From Bacillota bacterium (GTDB taxonomy: Bacteria > Bacillota_I > Bacilli_A > Izemoplasmatales > Hujiaoplasmataceae), in the NCBI GenBank assembly GCA_003245625.1, contig QKCT01000025.1, positions 1 to 41,570 on the forward strand: 41,570 bases of DNA, written 5' to 3'. The notes below the pieces were generated by a model. The model was given only the letters and a program-made list of their open reading frames with translations. It did not search any database and had not been told where the DNA came from. A program made the translations under genes and the position numbers. Below, piece by piece: positions 7,351 to 16,402 of this stretch. Numbering within the stretch: position 1 is the first letter of the stretch; each line of letters starts with the position of its first letter.

Positions 7351-9777
7351 TTATTTGATTACGATATTGACCAATTTCTTCGGCACTACAATGACTTTGA
7401 CAATCTCTTTTCCGCTTACCAAGGATTGAATCTTATCTCTGCTCATTGCCAAATCTTCCAATTCCTTATTTGACAAGGAAGCATCTACTTCCATTTTGTC
7501 TTTGACTTTTCCATTGACGCTGATGACGACGGTTACTTCATCATCAACCATCTTCTTCGGATCCGCTTTTGGATATGGAACGAATACCAATAACTCTTCA
7601 TGCCCAAGTTTATTCCAAATCTCTTCGCAAATGTGCGGCGCGATTGGATACAACAAACGGACTAGGATTTCATAATCTGACAGTGTGATTTCATCGACTT
7701 TACCCATTTCGTTGGTTAGAGTCATCAACTTAGCGATTGCAGTATTGAATTTCAAATTCTCGAGATCTGACTCAACGCCGTCGATGGTTTGATGAAGAAT
7801 CTTTTCCAAGGACTTAGTGTTACCGGATTTCTCTTTGTTGACATTTGGAAACAATCGCCAAACTTTATCCAAGAACCTTCTTGCACCCTTCACACCTGAT
7901 TCATTCCAAGGAGTACTCATTTCATAATCGCTAATAAACAATACATAGGTCCTGAGAGTGTCAGCTCCGAACTCTTCGATAATGTCATTTGGATTGATCA
8001 CATTTCCTCTGGATTTTGACATTTTTTCTCCGTCTTCACCCAAAATCAAACCTTGCGCTGTACGCTTTTTATATGGTTCGCGATATGGTACTTCTCCGAT
8101 ATCATAAAGGAATTGATTCCAGAAACGAGAATAGATCAAATGTCTTGTGACATGTTCCATCCCACCATTATACCAATCAATGCGATCCCAATAATTCAGT
8201 TTATCCTTCGCTGCGAAATGTTCTTGATTGTGTGGATCGACATAACGCAAGAAATACCAGGAAGACCCCGCCCATTGTGGCATGGTATCTGTTTCTCTTC
8301 TTGCTGGTCCACCGCATTTCGGACAAGTACAGTTTACATACTCAGGAATATCTGCCAATGGAGACTCCCCTGTATCAGAAGGCATGAACTTATCTATTAT
8401 CGGCAATCTAACTGGAAGATCTTCATAAGGTACAGGTACAATACCACATTTTTCACAATAAATAATTGGGATAGGTTCCCCCCAATAACGTTGACGGTTA
8501 AATGCCCAATCTTTCATGCGGAATTGTGTTGCAGATTCCCCGATATTGTTTTCTTCCAAATAAGAAATCATTGTATCGATTGCATCCTTCACTTGAAGTC
8601 CATTGATAATTGGACTATTCACCAAAACTCCACCTTCAATATCGGTATAGGCTTCTTTGGTAATATCTCCTCCTTGAATAACTTCAAGGATTTCGAGACC
8701 AAATTTGGTTGCGAATTCATAGTCGCGAGTATCATGAGCTGGAACAGCCATAATCGCTCCCGTACCATAAGTAATCATGACATAATCGGAGATGAAAATC
8801 GGAATATTGGTATTGGTCAATGGATTGATCGCCTCCAACCCAATCAACTTCACTCCAGTTTTATCCTTAGAAAGTTCAATTCGTTCGAATTCACTCTTCA
8901 TTTTTGCTTGTTCTTGATAAGCTTGTACTTCATCCAAATTCTGAATTCGCTCTTGGAATTGTTCCAACAATGGATGTTCCGGTGCAATAACCATAAAAGT
9001 TGCACCATAAATCGTATCCGGTCTTGTGGTAAATACTTTTAATGTCTCGTTGGAGTCAGCCACAGGAAACTGAATATATGCTCCTTTGGACTTGCCAATC
9101 CATTTTTCTTGTTCTGTCCGGATTCTGGAATTCGATTCCAAATCATTCAAGCCTTCCAAAAGTTTATCTGCATACTCTGTGATTTTCAAGAACCAAACGG
9201 TTTTTTCCATTTGAACGACATTGGAATCGCAGCGATCGCATTTTCCACCTTGTGATTCTTCGTTAGAAAGAATGACCTTACAACTTGGACAGTAATTCAC
9301 ATATGCGATATCGCGATATGCCAATCCTTTCTCAAACATTTTAAGGAAGATCCATTGTGTCCACTTATAATAATCTGGATCCGTTGTATCAACAATCCGA
9401 TTAAAATCAAAAGAGAAACCAGCTGACTTCAATTGCGACTTAAACGTAGCGATATTTTGGTCAGTAATGATTCGGGGATGTATCTGTGTTTTGATCGCAT
9501 AATTTTCTGTTGGCAAACCGAATGCATCAAACCCTATCGGGAACAAAACATTCTTCCCTTCCATCCTTCTTTTTCTTGAAATTACCTCCATGCTTAAGAA
9601 AGCACGGATGTGTCCGACATGCATCCCAATTCCAGATGGATACGGATATTCCACCAATGCATAGTATTTTTCCTTATCCGAAAAGTCTTTCGCAGCGAAA
9701 TAATCACCACTATACCAAATGTCTTGCCATTTCTTTTCGATTTGCTTTTCATCAAATGTTGGTATAAACTCACTCAT
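7351..9777 (-). CDS. leuS: Leucyl-tRNA synthetase
   Basis: 808 residues, class Ia synthetase charging tRNA-Leu. Seen: the HIGH signature as HVGH (residues 53-56), a zinc module (CPSCKVILSNE with CDRC downstream), the CP1 editing domain containing TTRPDTIYGATF and GTGAIMAVPAHD, a second Cys-rich insert (CTCPKCGG), and KMSKS as EKMSKSRGN. The C-terminal domain is the bacterial type. The ATG at 9777 has AAAGGAAG seven bases upstream. An upstream in-frame extension would read back through the T-box terminator and is rejected. Expression is controlled by the T-box leader described separately. The gene ends in a strong terminator and is monocistronic. Confidence 0.98.
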   Translation of the reverse strand: MSEFIPTFDEKQIEKKWQDIWYSGDYFAAKDFSDKEKYYALVEYPYPSGIGMHVGHIRAFLSMEVISRKRRMEGKNVLFPIGFDAFGLPTENYAIKTQIHPRIITDQNIATFKSQLKSAGFSFDFNRIVDTTDPDYYKWTQWIFLKMFEKGLAYRDIAYVNYCPSCKVILSNEESQGGKCDRCDSNVVQMEKTVWFLKITEYADKLLEGLNDLESNSRIRTEQEKWIGKSKGAYIQFPVADSNETLKVFTTRPDTIYGATFMVIAPEHPLLEQFQERIQNLDEVQAYQEQAKMKSEFERIELSKDKTGVKLIGLEAINPLTNTNIPIFISDYVMITYGTGAIMAVPAHDTRDYEFATKFGLEILEVIQGGDITKEAYTDIEGGVLVNSPIINGLQVKDAIDTMISYLEENNIGESATQFRMKDWAFNRQRYWGEPIPIIYCEKCGIVPVPYEDLPVRLPIIDKFMPSDTGESPLADIPEYVNCTCPKCGGPARRETDTMPQWAGSSWYFLRYVDPHNQEHFAAKDKLNYWDRIDWYNGGMEHVTRHLIYSRFWNQFLYDIGEVPYREPYKKRTAQGLILGEDGEKMSKSRGNVINPNDIIEEFGADTLRTYVLFISDYEMSTPWNESGVKGARRFLDKVWRLFPNVNKEKSGNTKSLEKILHQTIDGVESDLENLKFNTAIAKLMTLTNEMGKVDEITLSDYEILVRLLYPIAPHICEEIWNKLGHEELLVFVPYPKADPKKMVDDEVTVVISVNGKVKDKMEVDASLSNKELEDLAMSRDKIQSLVSGKEIVKVIVVPKKLVNIVIK

Positions 9778-9796
9778 AATACAACTTCCTTTCCAT

Positions 9797-10015
9797 AAAA
9801 AAATCGCCCTAAAAAGGACGAATAATCGCGGTACCACCTTTGTTCCGAAATCATTATTTCGGCTCTCAAACCCTTAACGCGGTTAACGGATTCTACTCAC
9901 GAGTTGCGCAGAACCTACTCCATAGACTAATTCAGACAACTTCGATATACCGGTTCTCACCATTCCCGATTCTCTTGGATACTTGTTTGTCTTACTATTT
10001 CTATTTCATTGTATT
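9797..10015 (-). promoter_or_regulatory. Leucine T-box riboswitch of leuS
   Basis: On the minus strand the T-box consensus AAAGGTGGTACCGCG ends near 9827 and is followed by a terminator (TCGTCCT, loop TTTT, AGGGCGA, seven T at about 9797-9825). Upstream lies Stem I: AATAGTAAGAC on the left side and GTCTGAATTAGTCTATGG on the right, with GGTGAGAACC near the apex. Between the two helices of the specifier loop the codon reads TTA (plus-strand positions 9928-9930), directly after GAA, so the specifier is UUA, leucine. Known mechanism: uncharged tRNA pairs with specifier and T-box and stabilises the antiterminator. UUA as specifier agrees with the AT-rich codon use. Confidence 0.93.
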
Positions 10016-10022
10016 TATCATT

Positions 10023-10050
10023 ATTATAGCATAATGCAGATAAAAAACAA
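10023..10050 (-). promoter_or_regulatory. Promoter of the leuS T-box leader
   Basis: Minus strand TTGTTT, 16 bases, TATAAT, with TGC before the -10. It lies directly after the stop codon of the DUF1189-like gene, with no terminator between them, so some readthrough from that gene is possible. Confidence 0.75.
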
Positions 10051-10056
10051 CCCTTT

Positions 10057-10884
10057 TTAACGGATAGATTCGTCATCTTCTGAATCTTCATCTTCGAAGT
10101 CCACTGGTTCCGAATCCTCTTCATCCGAGTTATCATCCGTGGCTTGTTGAGGCATATTACGCATTAAAACTTGTGCATACAATTCTCGATTTAAGACAAG
10201 AATCGGACGATAGGCAAAGAAAGCTACCACAAAGAATATGATGGGATCGAAACCCACCACACCATATAACGTAATCCAAAGTACCAGCGGTGTTAATGCA
10301 TAAGTTGTCAATTTAAAGCGTTTTGCGTAGGTGATCTGTGTTCGATATCGATAGAACATTAGTGTTGATATTAGAATAATCGCAATTAAAACCAAAGCAT
10401 TGGATAGAATATTAGAAACAATTCCTAAAATCAAGAACGCCATCGAGAACATCGACACAAAATCTTCTAAAGAGAATTGACTGTTCGAAGGTAAACTGAA
10501 GAATGGTTGAGACATGGTTAGTTGAGAATTCTGATAGAAAGAAACATTTCCGTTTTGAAAAACCAAACTAATAGCTGCCATTTCGCTAATATCATCAACA
10601 GAATCATCAGAAGACAAGAAATAGACTTGAATTCCATACATATTAAAAAGATTATTGGGATTGTAATTATCCCCGTCACAGACCAAAGTTCCACTTGCAA
10701 TATGACAACCAGTGGATTCTTCCGTCATAACGGTATTTTGATATCCTGAATACAATATGATTGACCCAATGGACATGAACAGAATCATCAAGGCGATGTA
10801 AAAAAACACGAACCACCAGGATCGCTTAACTTGTTTTACTAAACCTTTTGGATTAAAAATACTGTCATGTACAATTTGAAACAT
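10057..10884 (-). CDS. DUF1189-like membrane protein with acidic tail
   Basis: 275 residues from the chosen start. The N-terminus (FNPKGLVKQVKRSWWFVFFYIALMI) resembles the DUF1189 family: a short cytoplasmic segment, one membrane helix, a long outside loop (about residues 55-150), then three or so further helices. The last 30 residues are almost all Asp, Glu and Ser, an acidic cytoplasmic tail not typical of the family. The function of DUF1189 is unknown. The ATG at 10884 has GGTGA upstream. An in-frame ATG at 10956 is rejected because an extended -10 lies between the two. The gene is divergent from mnmL and precedes leuS. Assignment rests on remembered family features, not a search. Confidence 0.6.
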   Translation of the reverse strand: MFQIVHDSIFNPKGLVKQVKRSWWFVFFYIALMILFMSIGSIILYSGYQNTVMTEESTGCHIASGTLVCDGDNYNPNNLFNMYGIQVYFLSSDDSVDDISEMAAISLVFQNGNVSFYQNSQLTMSQPFFSLPSNSQFSLEDFVSMFSMAFLILGIVSNILSNALVLIAIILISTLMFYRYRTQITYAKRFKLTTYALTPLVLWITLYGVVGFDPIIFFVVAFFAYRPILVLNRELYAQVLMRNMPQQATDDNSDEEDSEPVDFEDEDSEDDESIR

Positions 10885-10900
10885 CGAATCACCACGGAAC

Positions 10901-10909
10901 ATTATACCA
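10901..10909 (-). promoter_or_regulatory. Extended -10 promoter of the DUF1189-like gene
   Basis: TGGTATAAT on the minus strand, without a convincing -35. The implied transcript has a leader of only about ten bases that includes GGTGA. Confidence 0.6.
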
Positions 10910-10959
10910 TTTTTCTTCCATTTTTTTTGTTTTTTAGTCAAATAATCAGAAAACATTTA

Positions 10960-10968
10960 TGATATAAT
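10960..10968 (+). promoter_or_regulatory. Extended -10 promoter of mnmL-mnmM
   Basis: TGATATAAT, no clear -35. Transcription starting about seven bases downstream would leave a leader of about nine bases, consisting largely of the GGTGAT ribosome-binding site. Confidence 0.65.
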
Positions 10969-10983
10969 CGAGTTGGTGATAAT

Positions 10984-11910
10984 GTGAATTATTTTACGTC
11001 AGAAAAACGATATAGCACAGTGAATGAATTTTATCGTCAAACATTTGGTTCCAAAGTATATAAGATTACACTAAATGGAGACTTTACTTGTCCCAATCGT
11101 GATGGCAAGATTTCTTATTCGGGTTGTATCTATTGTTCAGAATCTGGATCGGGAGATTTTGCTGGGAAGAAAGAAGACACTCTTGAAAACCAATTTCAAG
11201 CGATAAAGAGTATGATGGAAAACAAATGGCAAGAAGGTAAATTCATTGTCTACTTCCAAGCAAATACAAACACATATGCTCCCGTGGTAAAACTACGGAG
11301 CCTTTTTGATAAAGCAATCACACTTCACCCCGATATCATAGGACTAAGTATTGCAACTCGGCCAGATTGTTTGGAAGAGGATGTATTAGATTACCTTGAA
11401 GAATTAAATTCAAAAACTTATTTAACAATTGAATTAGGATTACAATCCATCCATGAAGAAACGATGGACTTTATCAATCGGGGTCATGATTTAAAAACGT
11501 TTGAAATGGCTGTGAAAGAACTTCGAAATCGCAATATCAATGTCGTCGTTCATATCATCAACGGTTTACCGGGTGAAACCAAAGAAATGATGTTACAAAC
11601 AACTCGTTATCTGAATACTTTGCCAATTCAAGGAGTAAAGATTCACATGTTGTTTATTCAGAGAAATACGCAATTAGCTTATCTATATCAAAAAAATCCA
11701 TTTCCTCTTTTATCAAGAGAAGCTTATGTTGATATCGTTGTTTCACAATTAGAACTACTCAATGATTCCATCATTATTCATCGCCTTACAGGAGACGCTC
11801 CCAGAGAGGAATTGATCGAACCAAAATGGAGTTTGAAAAAACTCGTAGTTGCGAATGAAATCGATAAGTTGATGCGACAAAAGAATTCCTTTCAAGGAAT
11901 ATTAACCTAA
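10984..11910 (+). CDS. mnmL: Radical SAM tRNA-modification enzyme MnmL (YtqA family)
   Basis: 308 residues, the TIGR01212/YtqA type of radical SAM protein. Seen: iron-sulfur ligands C36, C48 and C51 (C-x11-C-x2-C, in FTCPNRDG...GCIYCSESGSGDFAG), and the Elp3-like core with GLSIATRPDCL and ELGLQSIHEETMDFINRGHD. Known: in Bacillus, YtqA (MnmL) converts the cmnm5 side chain at tRNA U34 to nm5, the step done by MnmC in enterobacteria. The start is GTG at 10984, four bases after GGTGA. An ATG two bases earlier is out of frame. mnmM follows after 19 bases, so the two successive steps are in one operon. The substrate assignment is by family. Confidence 0.88.
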   Translation: MNYFTSEKRYSTVNEFYRQTFGSKVYKITLNGDFTCPNRDGKISYSGCIYCSESGSGDFAGKKEDTLENQFQAIKSMMENKWQEGKFIVYFQANTNTYAPVVKLRSLFDKAITLHPDIIGLSIATRPDCLEEDVLDYLEELNSKTYLTIELGLQSIHEETMDFINRGHDLKTFEMAVKELRNRNINVVVHIINGLPGETKEMMLQTTRYLNTLPIQGVKIHMLFIQRNTQLAYLYQKNPFPLLSREAYVDIVVSQLELLNDSIIIHRLTGDAPREELIEPKWSLKKLVVANEIDKLMRQKNSFQGILT

Positions 11911-11929
11911 TCATATTAAGGAGGTCTCT

Positions 11930-12460
11930 ATGATTCACATTGCAGATTTTGCTCATCAAATCCTCGCACAATGCAAACATCCCAAGATTGCGATTGATAT
12001 GACTGCGGGGAATGGGTATGACACCTTGTTTTTAAGCCAAATAGCACAAAGCGTTTTTGCCTTTGATATTCAAGATTTAGCAATAGAAAGGACTCGTCAA
12101 CTTCTACAAGTTCACCAAGTTCAAAATGTAAAAGTCATCAAGGAATCTCATGACTTATTTGATATATATGTTAATCAAGAAGTCGATTTGGTTATCTACA
12201 ATCTTGGTTACTTGCCTCATAGCGATAAACAGACAAAAACAAAGGCCAATATTGTATTACAATCACTCCAAAAAGTCCTTGATTTCTTACGTGTAGGAGG
12301 AATTATCGCCATTGTTGTATACCTCCATGATCGCGAAGAGGATACTCGAATTGGAGACTATGTATCCACTTTGAGTTCAGACTTTGATGTAATGAAATAT
12401 TCTGTTTTAAATAAAAAGGATAGTCCTTACATCATCTCAATACAAAGAATAAAAAAATAG
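11930..12460 (+). CDS. mnmM: tRNA U34 aminomethyl methyltransferase MnmM (YtqB family)
   Basis: 176 residues, a small Rossmann-fold SAM methyltransferase. Seen: the SAM-binding motif I as AIDMTAGNGYDTLFL (residues about 22-36), the acidic motif II as VFAFDIQD, and YNLGYLPHSDK as the family signature after motif IV. Known: Bacillus YtqB (MnmM) methylates nm5(s2)U34 to mnm5(s2)U34 and so completes the step prepared by MnmL. The ATG has GGAGG six bases upstream. The TAG stop lies inside the stem of the terminator shared with the converging LemA-like gene. Confidence 0.9.
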   Translation: MIHIADFAHQILAQCKHPKIAIDMTAGNGYDTLFLSQIAQSVFAFDIQDLAIERTRQLLQVHQVQNVKVIKESHDLFDIYVNQEVDLVIYNLGYLPHSDKQTKTKANIVLQSLQKVLDFLRVGGIIAIVVYLHDREEDTRIGDYVSTLSSDFDVMKYSVLNKKDSPYIISIQRIKK

Positions 12461-12484
12461 GAGGGGAATCCTCCTATTCTTTTT
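12450..12484. terminator. Bidirectional terminator between mnmM and the LemA-like gene
   Basis: Nine-base-pair stem AATAGGAGG / CCTCCTATT with loop GGAAT, flanked by seven A on the left and a T-rich run on the right, so it can act on both strands. Both converging genes end in TAG within the stem arms. Confidence 0.9.
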
Positions 12485-12950
12485 CTGTATAAAGTTCGTA
12501 GTTTTTCATTTTCAGTATTTTTGCATATAGTGAAAATGGGAATGTCAACAACTTCTGATTATATACCAAAATCTTGGCATCTCTTTCTCTTCTGATTTCT
12601 TGTAGATTTTCATATGTTTCTAAGATATACTTATTCGTCTCGTCTTTGTGGTCGATCTCCTCATACGCGCGATCAATTAAGCGTAATAGAATCCGCTTTT
12701 CTTCATGAGGAAGATTCTTGATTACTACTTTGGTGAACGGCTCCATATATGATGGACTGTGTACATTAAAGATTAAATTAGAAATCTTCCGGATTTCAAT
12801 ATGAAAGCGAGAACGAACTTTATACACTTGTTTCACTTCCAATTTCAAATCTCGGATAATAAAGAAAGACGCAATCGCAACTAAAATGAGTAGAACAATA
12901 ACTAATAACAGGATTTCTAAGAGAATGGAACCAAAAGCTGAAAGCATCAT
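12474..12950 (-). CDS. LemA-like small membrane protein
   Basis: 158 residues. One N-terminal membrane helix (about residues 8-32, very rich in Leu, Ile and Val), then a charged helical cytoplasmic or surface domain. The C-terminal stretch RERDAKILVYNQKLLTFPFSLYAKIL resembles the ARxxYN...YN..I..FP signature of LemA proteins, but the N-terminal half is less like LemA and the protein is short. The function of LemA in bacteria is poorly known. The ATG directly follows the metK stop (TAA, then ATG), so it is the last gene of the pgpA-metK operon. Confidence 0.5.
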   Translation of the reverse strand: MMLSAFGSILLEILLLVIVLLILVAIASFFIIRDLKLEVKQVYKVRSRFHIEIRKISNLIFNVHSPSYMEPFTKVVIKNLPHEEKRILLRLIDRAYEEIDHKDETNKYILETYENLQEIRRERDAKILVYNQKLLTFPFSLYAKILKMKNYELYTEKE

Positions 12951-14117
12951 TTAGATCACATCCTTATCTAAATAACGTTTCAGAGTATCGACCATATCCA
13001 AACGTTCCCAAGGCAAATCGAGATCATTTCTTCCAAAATGCCCATAAGTAGCTGTTTGTTTGTAGATAGGTCTTAATAAATCTAAACGTTCGACAATCGC
13101 CTTAGGACGCATGTCGAAATGTTTATCGATAATTTCGATGATTTTCGATTCTGGGATTTTATTGGTGCCGAATGTATCGACACCAATGCTTGTCGGCTTT
13201 GCTAAACCAATTGCGTATGATACTTGAACTTCAATCTCATCCGCCAATCCGGCTGCGACAATATTCTTGGCGATGTAACGTGTCATGTAAGCGGCAGACC
13301 GATCCACCTTCGATGCATCTTTTCCAGAGAAAGCTCCACCACCGTGGTGTGCTCTTCCGCCATATGTGTCGACAATGATTTTTCTTCCTGTCAAACCGGA
13401 GTCTCCTGAAGGTCCACCTTTCACAAAGCGGCCAGTTGGATTGATTTGGATGGAGGTTGAAGCATCCATATACTCTTTTGGAATGACATAATTAATGACA
13501 TGTTGAATCAAATCTTCTCTAATCTTCGCTTGTGTTACTTCTGGATGATGTTGAGAAGAAATCAAAATATTATCAAAACGTTTAAATGCTCCGTTTTCAT
13601 CAAATTCAGCGGTGACCTGGGTTTTTCCATCCGGTCTTAAATAACCTAGAATTCCTGATTTTCGAACATATGCAAGTCTTCTTGCCAGTTTGCTGGCATA
13701 GTAATGAGTGATCGGCATATAGGAATCTGTAGAATTAACTGCGTAGCCAAACATCATTCCTTGATCTCCGGCGCCTTGTTCTTTGTTATTCGACTCATCT
13801 ACACCAAGAGCGATATCAGGAGATTGTTCGTTGATACACACTAAAACCGAGAGGTTTTCTGCATCAAATCCATATTTTCCTCGATCATAACCGATGTCTG
13901 CGACTGTCTCTCGCACTATTTTTTGAATATCTACATACGTTTTTGTGGTAATCTCGCCGGTCACTAAAACTAAACCAGTCGAAACCAACGTCTCACATGC
14001 AACTCTAGCATGAGGGTCGTCAGTTAGTATAGCATCAAGAATCGCGTCGGATACTTGATCACATATTTTGTCCGGATGGCCTTCCGTCACGGACTCTGAA
14101 GTAAAAAATCTGTACAT
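12951..14117 (-). CDS. metK: S-adenosylmethionine synthetase
   Basis: 388 residues, the normal MetK length. Known reaction: methionine plus ATP gives SAM, phosphate and diphosphate; a cytoplasmic homotetramer. Seen: [20 protein letters not shown] at the N-terminus, [12 protein letters not shown] (the ATP-binding hexapeptide region), and [19 protein letters not shown] (the phosphate-binding loop). The ATG at 14117 has AGAGGTG upstream. It sits 13 bases after the degenerate HD-domain gene and is followed at once by the LemA-like gene. Its product feeds the methyltransferases and radical SAM enzymes nearby (mnmL, mnmM, the TrmH-family gene), although this is general metabolism rather than a dedicated link. 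No SAM riboswitch is visible upstream. Confidence 0.98.
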   Translation of the reverse strand: MYRFFTSESVTEGHPDKICDQVSDAILDAILTDDPHARVACETLVSTGLVLVTGEITTKTYVDIQKIVRETVADIGYDRGKYGFDAENLSVLVCINEQSPDIALGVDESNNKEQGAGDQGMMFGYAVNSTDSYMPITHYYASKLARRLAYVRKSGILGYLRPDGKTQVTAEFDENGAFKRFDNILISSQHHPEVTQAKIREDLIQHVINYVIPKEYMDASTSIQINPTGRFVKGGPSGDSGLTGRKIIVDTYGGRAHHGGGAFSGKDASKVDRSAAYMTRYIAKNIVAAGLADEIEVQVSYAIGLAKPTSIGVDTFGTNKIPESKIIEIIDKHFDMRPKAIVERLDLLRPIYKQTATYGHFGRNDLDLPWERLDMVDTLKRYLDKDVI

Positions 14118-14130
14118 GTTACACCTCTTG

Positions 14131-15714
14131 TTAAATCAAACGATAATAAATAGCTTCGAAATCAGCGCTGTACTTGATAAAGCGATCCACGATTTGCGGA
14201 TCAAAATATGGATACAGTTCCAATTGGATTAAATCAATTGCGCGTTGATGTTTCAATTCGCGCTTATAATTTCTCGGTTGACGAAGGATTTCATATAATT
14301 CACACAAGAGAATAACCTGTGATTCACGATTATTCTGAATGCTGTTCATCTCTTTGATGAAATCTTTCGTAACGGTTTTTTCAAAATGTGCTCGGATGAT
14401 ATCTTCACCCTTTTTTTCTAATTGGAGACGTTTAATAATGACCGAACCAATCATTGTCTTTTCGCGGATTTTGAGGAAGTCTCGTTCATCTAAACGATCC
14501 TTTTCGTCATAATCATCTAAAGATAACAGATCCTTCTTGTCGATGTGAATGGTTGAAAAATCAAATAATTCTTGGCAAAGCTTTGAAGAATATCCTAAGA
14601 AGTTACCCAATTTCGCTGCCATTTCAGCGACTCTTCTGGCACTATCTTCTTGGTGTTTTTCAACGACATCGTCTCCACGCTGTTTATACACACCAATGAC
14701 ATCAAATACATCAGATACTACTGCTTTGAAATCTTTTTCCATGGCGCGTCTTTTGATCAATTCTTCTTTTCTCTTATTGTTCATGTCCTCCGACATCTTC
14801 GCGTTGGCATACAAAGCGATCATGAACACCGCTAGAATCAAGGTGCGTAAGAAAATATCGGTAAGAATTGGTCCTTTGATGTAGTCCCAAAGTGTAATAA
14901 AATTCGTTGCATATTCATAGATTGGATAGAGAACAACCAAGTGAATGATGGTCATCGCTACAATCGATACTTTGAAAATGAATGACAACATCTTCGAGTC
15001 TTGATACAAAGCGATCACGACCAAGGCGAAATAGATCAACATATACCCAGCTTGAGTGATAGAGAAGAAATCTGCATCCGTCGTACTAATAAGACTGAGT
15101 TTCAATTTTAAGTAGACTGCAATCGCCATCAGCAAGATATATCCACCGGAAATATATTCCCCCATTTGTTGCTTTTGAAGTGTCGTTGGAGTTTCCTTGA
15201 TGACGTTACGAATTGTATGAGAAACCAACCAAGCAATAAATGTAAAGCTTGCGGTAACGATTAAATTGATGCTCTGATTGACACCTTCGGAACCAATCAA
15301 AGTAAACAAGATAAAGACAATGTTGGTGACCCAAGTGATATTTCGAATAACCATGTTTCGACGATACAACACTTGTGTTTCATCTAAAATATCAACACCG
15401 GCTTCAAAACTAAATTTATTGATGAAGAAGAACCGAACTCTTTGAAAGAATGTACTGATAGTATTCTTTCCCTCTACTTCACGTTGCTTTTGATTCGCCG
15501 CAACTTTACTCTCATCGAAATTCTTTTTAAAGGTAGAAATTCGGAAGAAGTCAATAATCTTATCGAGAAAGCTCTTCTTCTTGGGAGCTTTTTTGATGGA
15601 TACGGTTTCGAAGTATGTGTCGATCTTTTTTTGTTGTTCTTTTTCTTCTTTTTTCTTTATTGCAGGATCGTTTTTACGGAAAAACTCGTCCAACATCTTC
15701 TCACGATTATCCAT
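14131..15714 (-). CDS. Membrane protein with degenerate HD-GYP-like domain
   Basis: 527 residues. Residues 1-100 are highly charged (Lys/Glu) and probably cytoplasmic. Residues about 125-305 contain five or six hydrophobic helices. Residues 330-527 follow the layout of an HD-GYP domain: [17 protein letters not shown] at 354-370, [11 protein letters not shown] at 420-430, AHFEK at 442-446, [23 protein letters not shown] at 474-496 and [12 protein letters not shown] at 503-514. The metal-binding residues are mostly gone: where the His-Asp dyad of LHDIGK is expected the protein has FSTIH (386-390), and the later Asp before the DALT-like motif is Glu472. So I expect no phosphodiesterase activity. 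It sits between a pgpA-like gene and metK in one operon. Function unknown; a sensor or scaffold role is speculation. Confidence 0.6.
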   Translation of the reverse strand: MDNREKMLDEFFRKNDPAIKKKEEKEQQKKIDTYFETVSIKKAPKKKSFLDKIIDFFRISTFKKNFDESKVAANQKQREVEGKNTISTFFQRVRFFFINKFSFEAGVDILDETQVLYRRNMVIRNITWVTNIVFILFTLIGSEGVNQSINLIVTASFTFIAWLVSHTIRNVIKETPTTLQKQQMGEYISGGYILLMAIAVYLKLKLSLISTTDADFFSITQAGYMLIYFALVVIALYQDSKMLSFIFKVSIVAMTIIHLVVLYPIYEYATNFITLWDYIKGPILTDIFLRTLILAVFMIALYANAKMSEDMNNKRKEELIKRRAMEKDFKAVVSDVFDVIGVYKQRGDDVVEKHQEDSARRVAEMAAKLGNFLGYSSKLCQELFDFSTIHIDKKDLLSLDDYDEKDRLDERDFLKIREKTMIGSVIIKRLQLEKKGEDIIRAHFEKTVTKDFIKEMNSIQNNRESQVILLCELYEILRQPRNYKRELKHQRAIDLIQLELYPYFDPQIVDRFIKYSADFEAIYYRLI

Positions 15715-15750
15715 CCATTCACCCCCCTTTCCTACAAAATCTATCTTTGA

Positions 15751-16311
15751 TTAAAACAGTTTTGGTTCTTCTAAAACGGTAGGATCTTTTTGCGCTTCCA
15801 ATTCATTTTCAATTTGCGCCACTCTTGTAGATGCCGCTGCTGCAATTGCACCAACGATATCATCCAAGAACGTATGACAAGCAGGTTTATCCCCTTTACC
15901 GTCCTCATTCAATTTCGCAACGATACCCGGTTTGTTAACATCGATATCTCCGAAATTGGTTTTTCCAATTGTCCCATACATCCCAGAAAGTTCCAAACCA
16001 AACAATTCATCGATTCCAAACATTCCCAAATCGGATGCTAAGATCTCTTGAATCGGTCCTTCAAAAGCATTCATTTCTGTTAAACGGTCAATTTCAGCAC
16101 CTAATTGAAGGATATGGAACACATCGCGAAGAGACAGAATCTTTTCGACGGAATCTTTACATTCTTGATACGAGATTTCCGGATTCCACTTCGATTGTTG
16201 CATAAAAGCGATTTGGGCGATATCATCTACTTCAACACCGCGTTGTTTCAACTTATCAATGTTCATTTGCATCATTTCGTTACGTGAAAAAAGGTTTTTC
16301 TCTCTGTTCAT
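15751..16311 (-). CDS. pgpA: PgpA-family phosphatidylglycerophosphatase-like protein (YutG type)
   Basis: 186 residues, complete. The C-terminal two thirds matches the PgpA fold: ILASDLGMFGIDELFG, TIGKTNFGDIDVNKPGI and FLDDIVGAIAAAASTRVAQIE, the last with the conserved metal-binding Asp pair. Residues 1-90 form the helical N-terminal part found in Bacillus YutG rather than in the membrane-bound PgpA of Gram-negatives. Known for PgpA: phosphatidylglycerophosphate to phosphatidylglycerol; whether the YutG type does this in the cell is less settled. First gene of an operon with the HD-like gene, metK and the LemA-like gene. The ATG has AAAGGAGTG upstream. Confidence 0.8.
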   Translation of the reverse strand: MNREKNLFSRNEMMQMNIDKLKQRGVEVDDIAQIAFMQQSKWNPEISYQECKDSVEKILSLRDVFHILQLGAEIDRLTEMNAFEGPIQEILASDLGMFGIDELFGLELSGMYGTIGKTNFGDIDVNKPGIVAKLNEDGKGDKPACHTFLDDIVGAIAAAASTRVAQIENELEAQKDPTVLEEPKLF

Positions 16312-16360
16312 AGAATCACTCCTTTTTTATATATAAAATATAAAAACTTTCTAACATATT

Positions 16361-16389
16361 ATTATACCATAGAATTTTGGTGATGTGGA
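16361..16389 (-). promoter_or_regulatory. Promoter of the pgpA-metK operon
   Basis: Minus strand TATAAT with TGG before it (extended -10); 17 bases upstream is TCCACA, a weak -35. It lies in the gap between fmt and the pgpA-like gene. Confidence 0.6.
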
Positions 16390-16402
16390 AAGGTTTTTGT
16401 GT

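Noticed and set aside
8053-9042. Long open frame of 329 codons on the plus strand inside leuS
   Set aside because: It is antisense to a complete leucyl-tRNA synthetase, has no ribosome-binding site, and its composition (Ile, Cys, His, Trp rich) is that of a shadow frame.
9778-9837. Twenty-residue N-terminal extension of leuS
   Set aside because: It would be translated from the terminator and antiterminator of the T-box; the ATG at 9777 has a good ribosome-binding site.
10885-10956. Upstream ATG for the DUF1189-like gene
   Set aside because: The extended -10 at 10901-10909 lies downstream of it, and the extra residues are Lys-rich without family similarity.
13900-14130. SAM riboswitch for metK
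   Set aside because: metK lies 13 bases after an upstream gene in an operon, so there is no leader to hold one.
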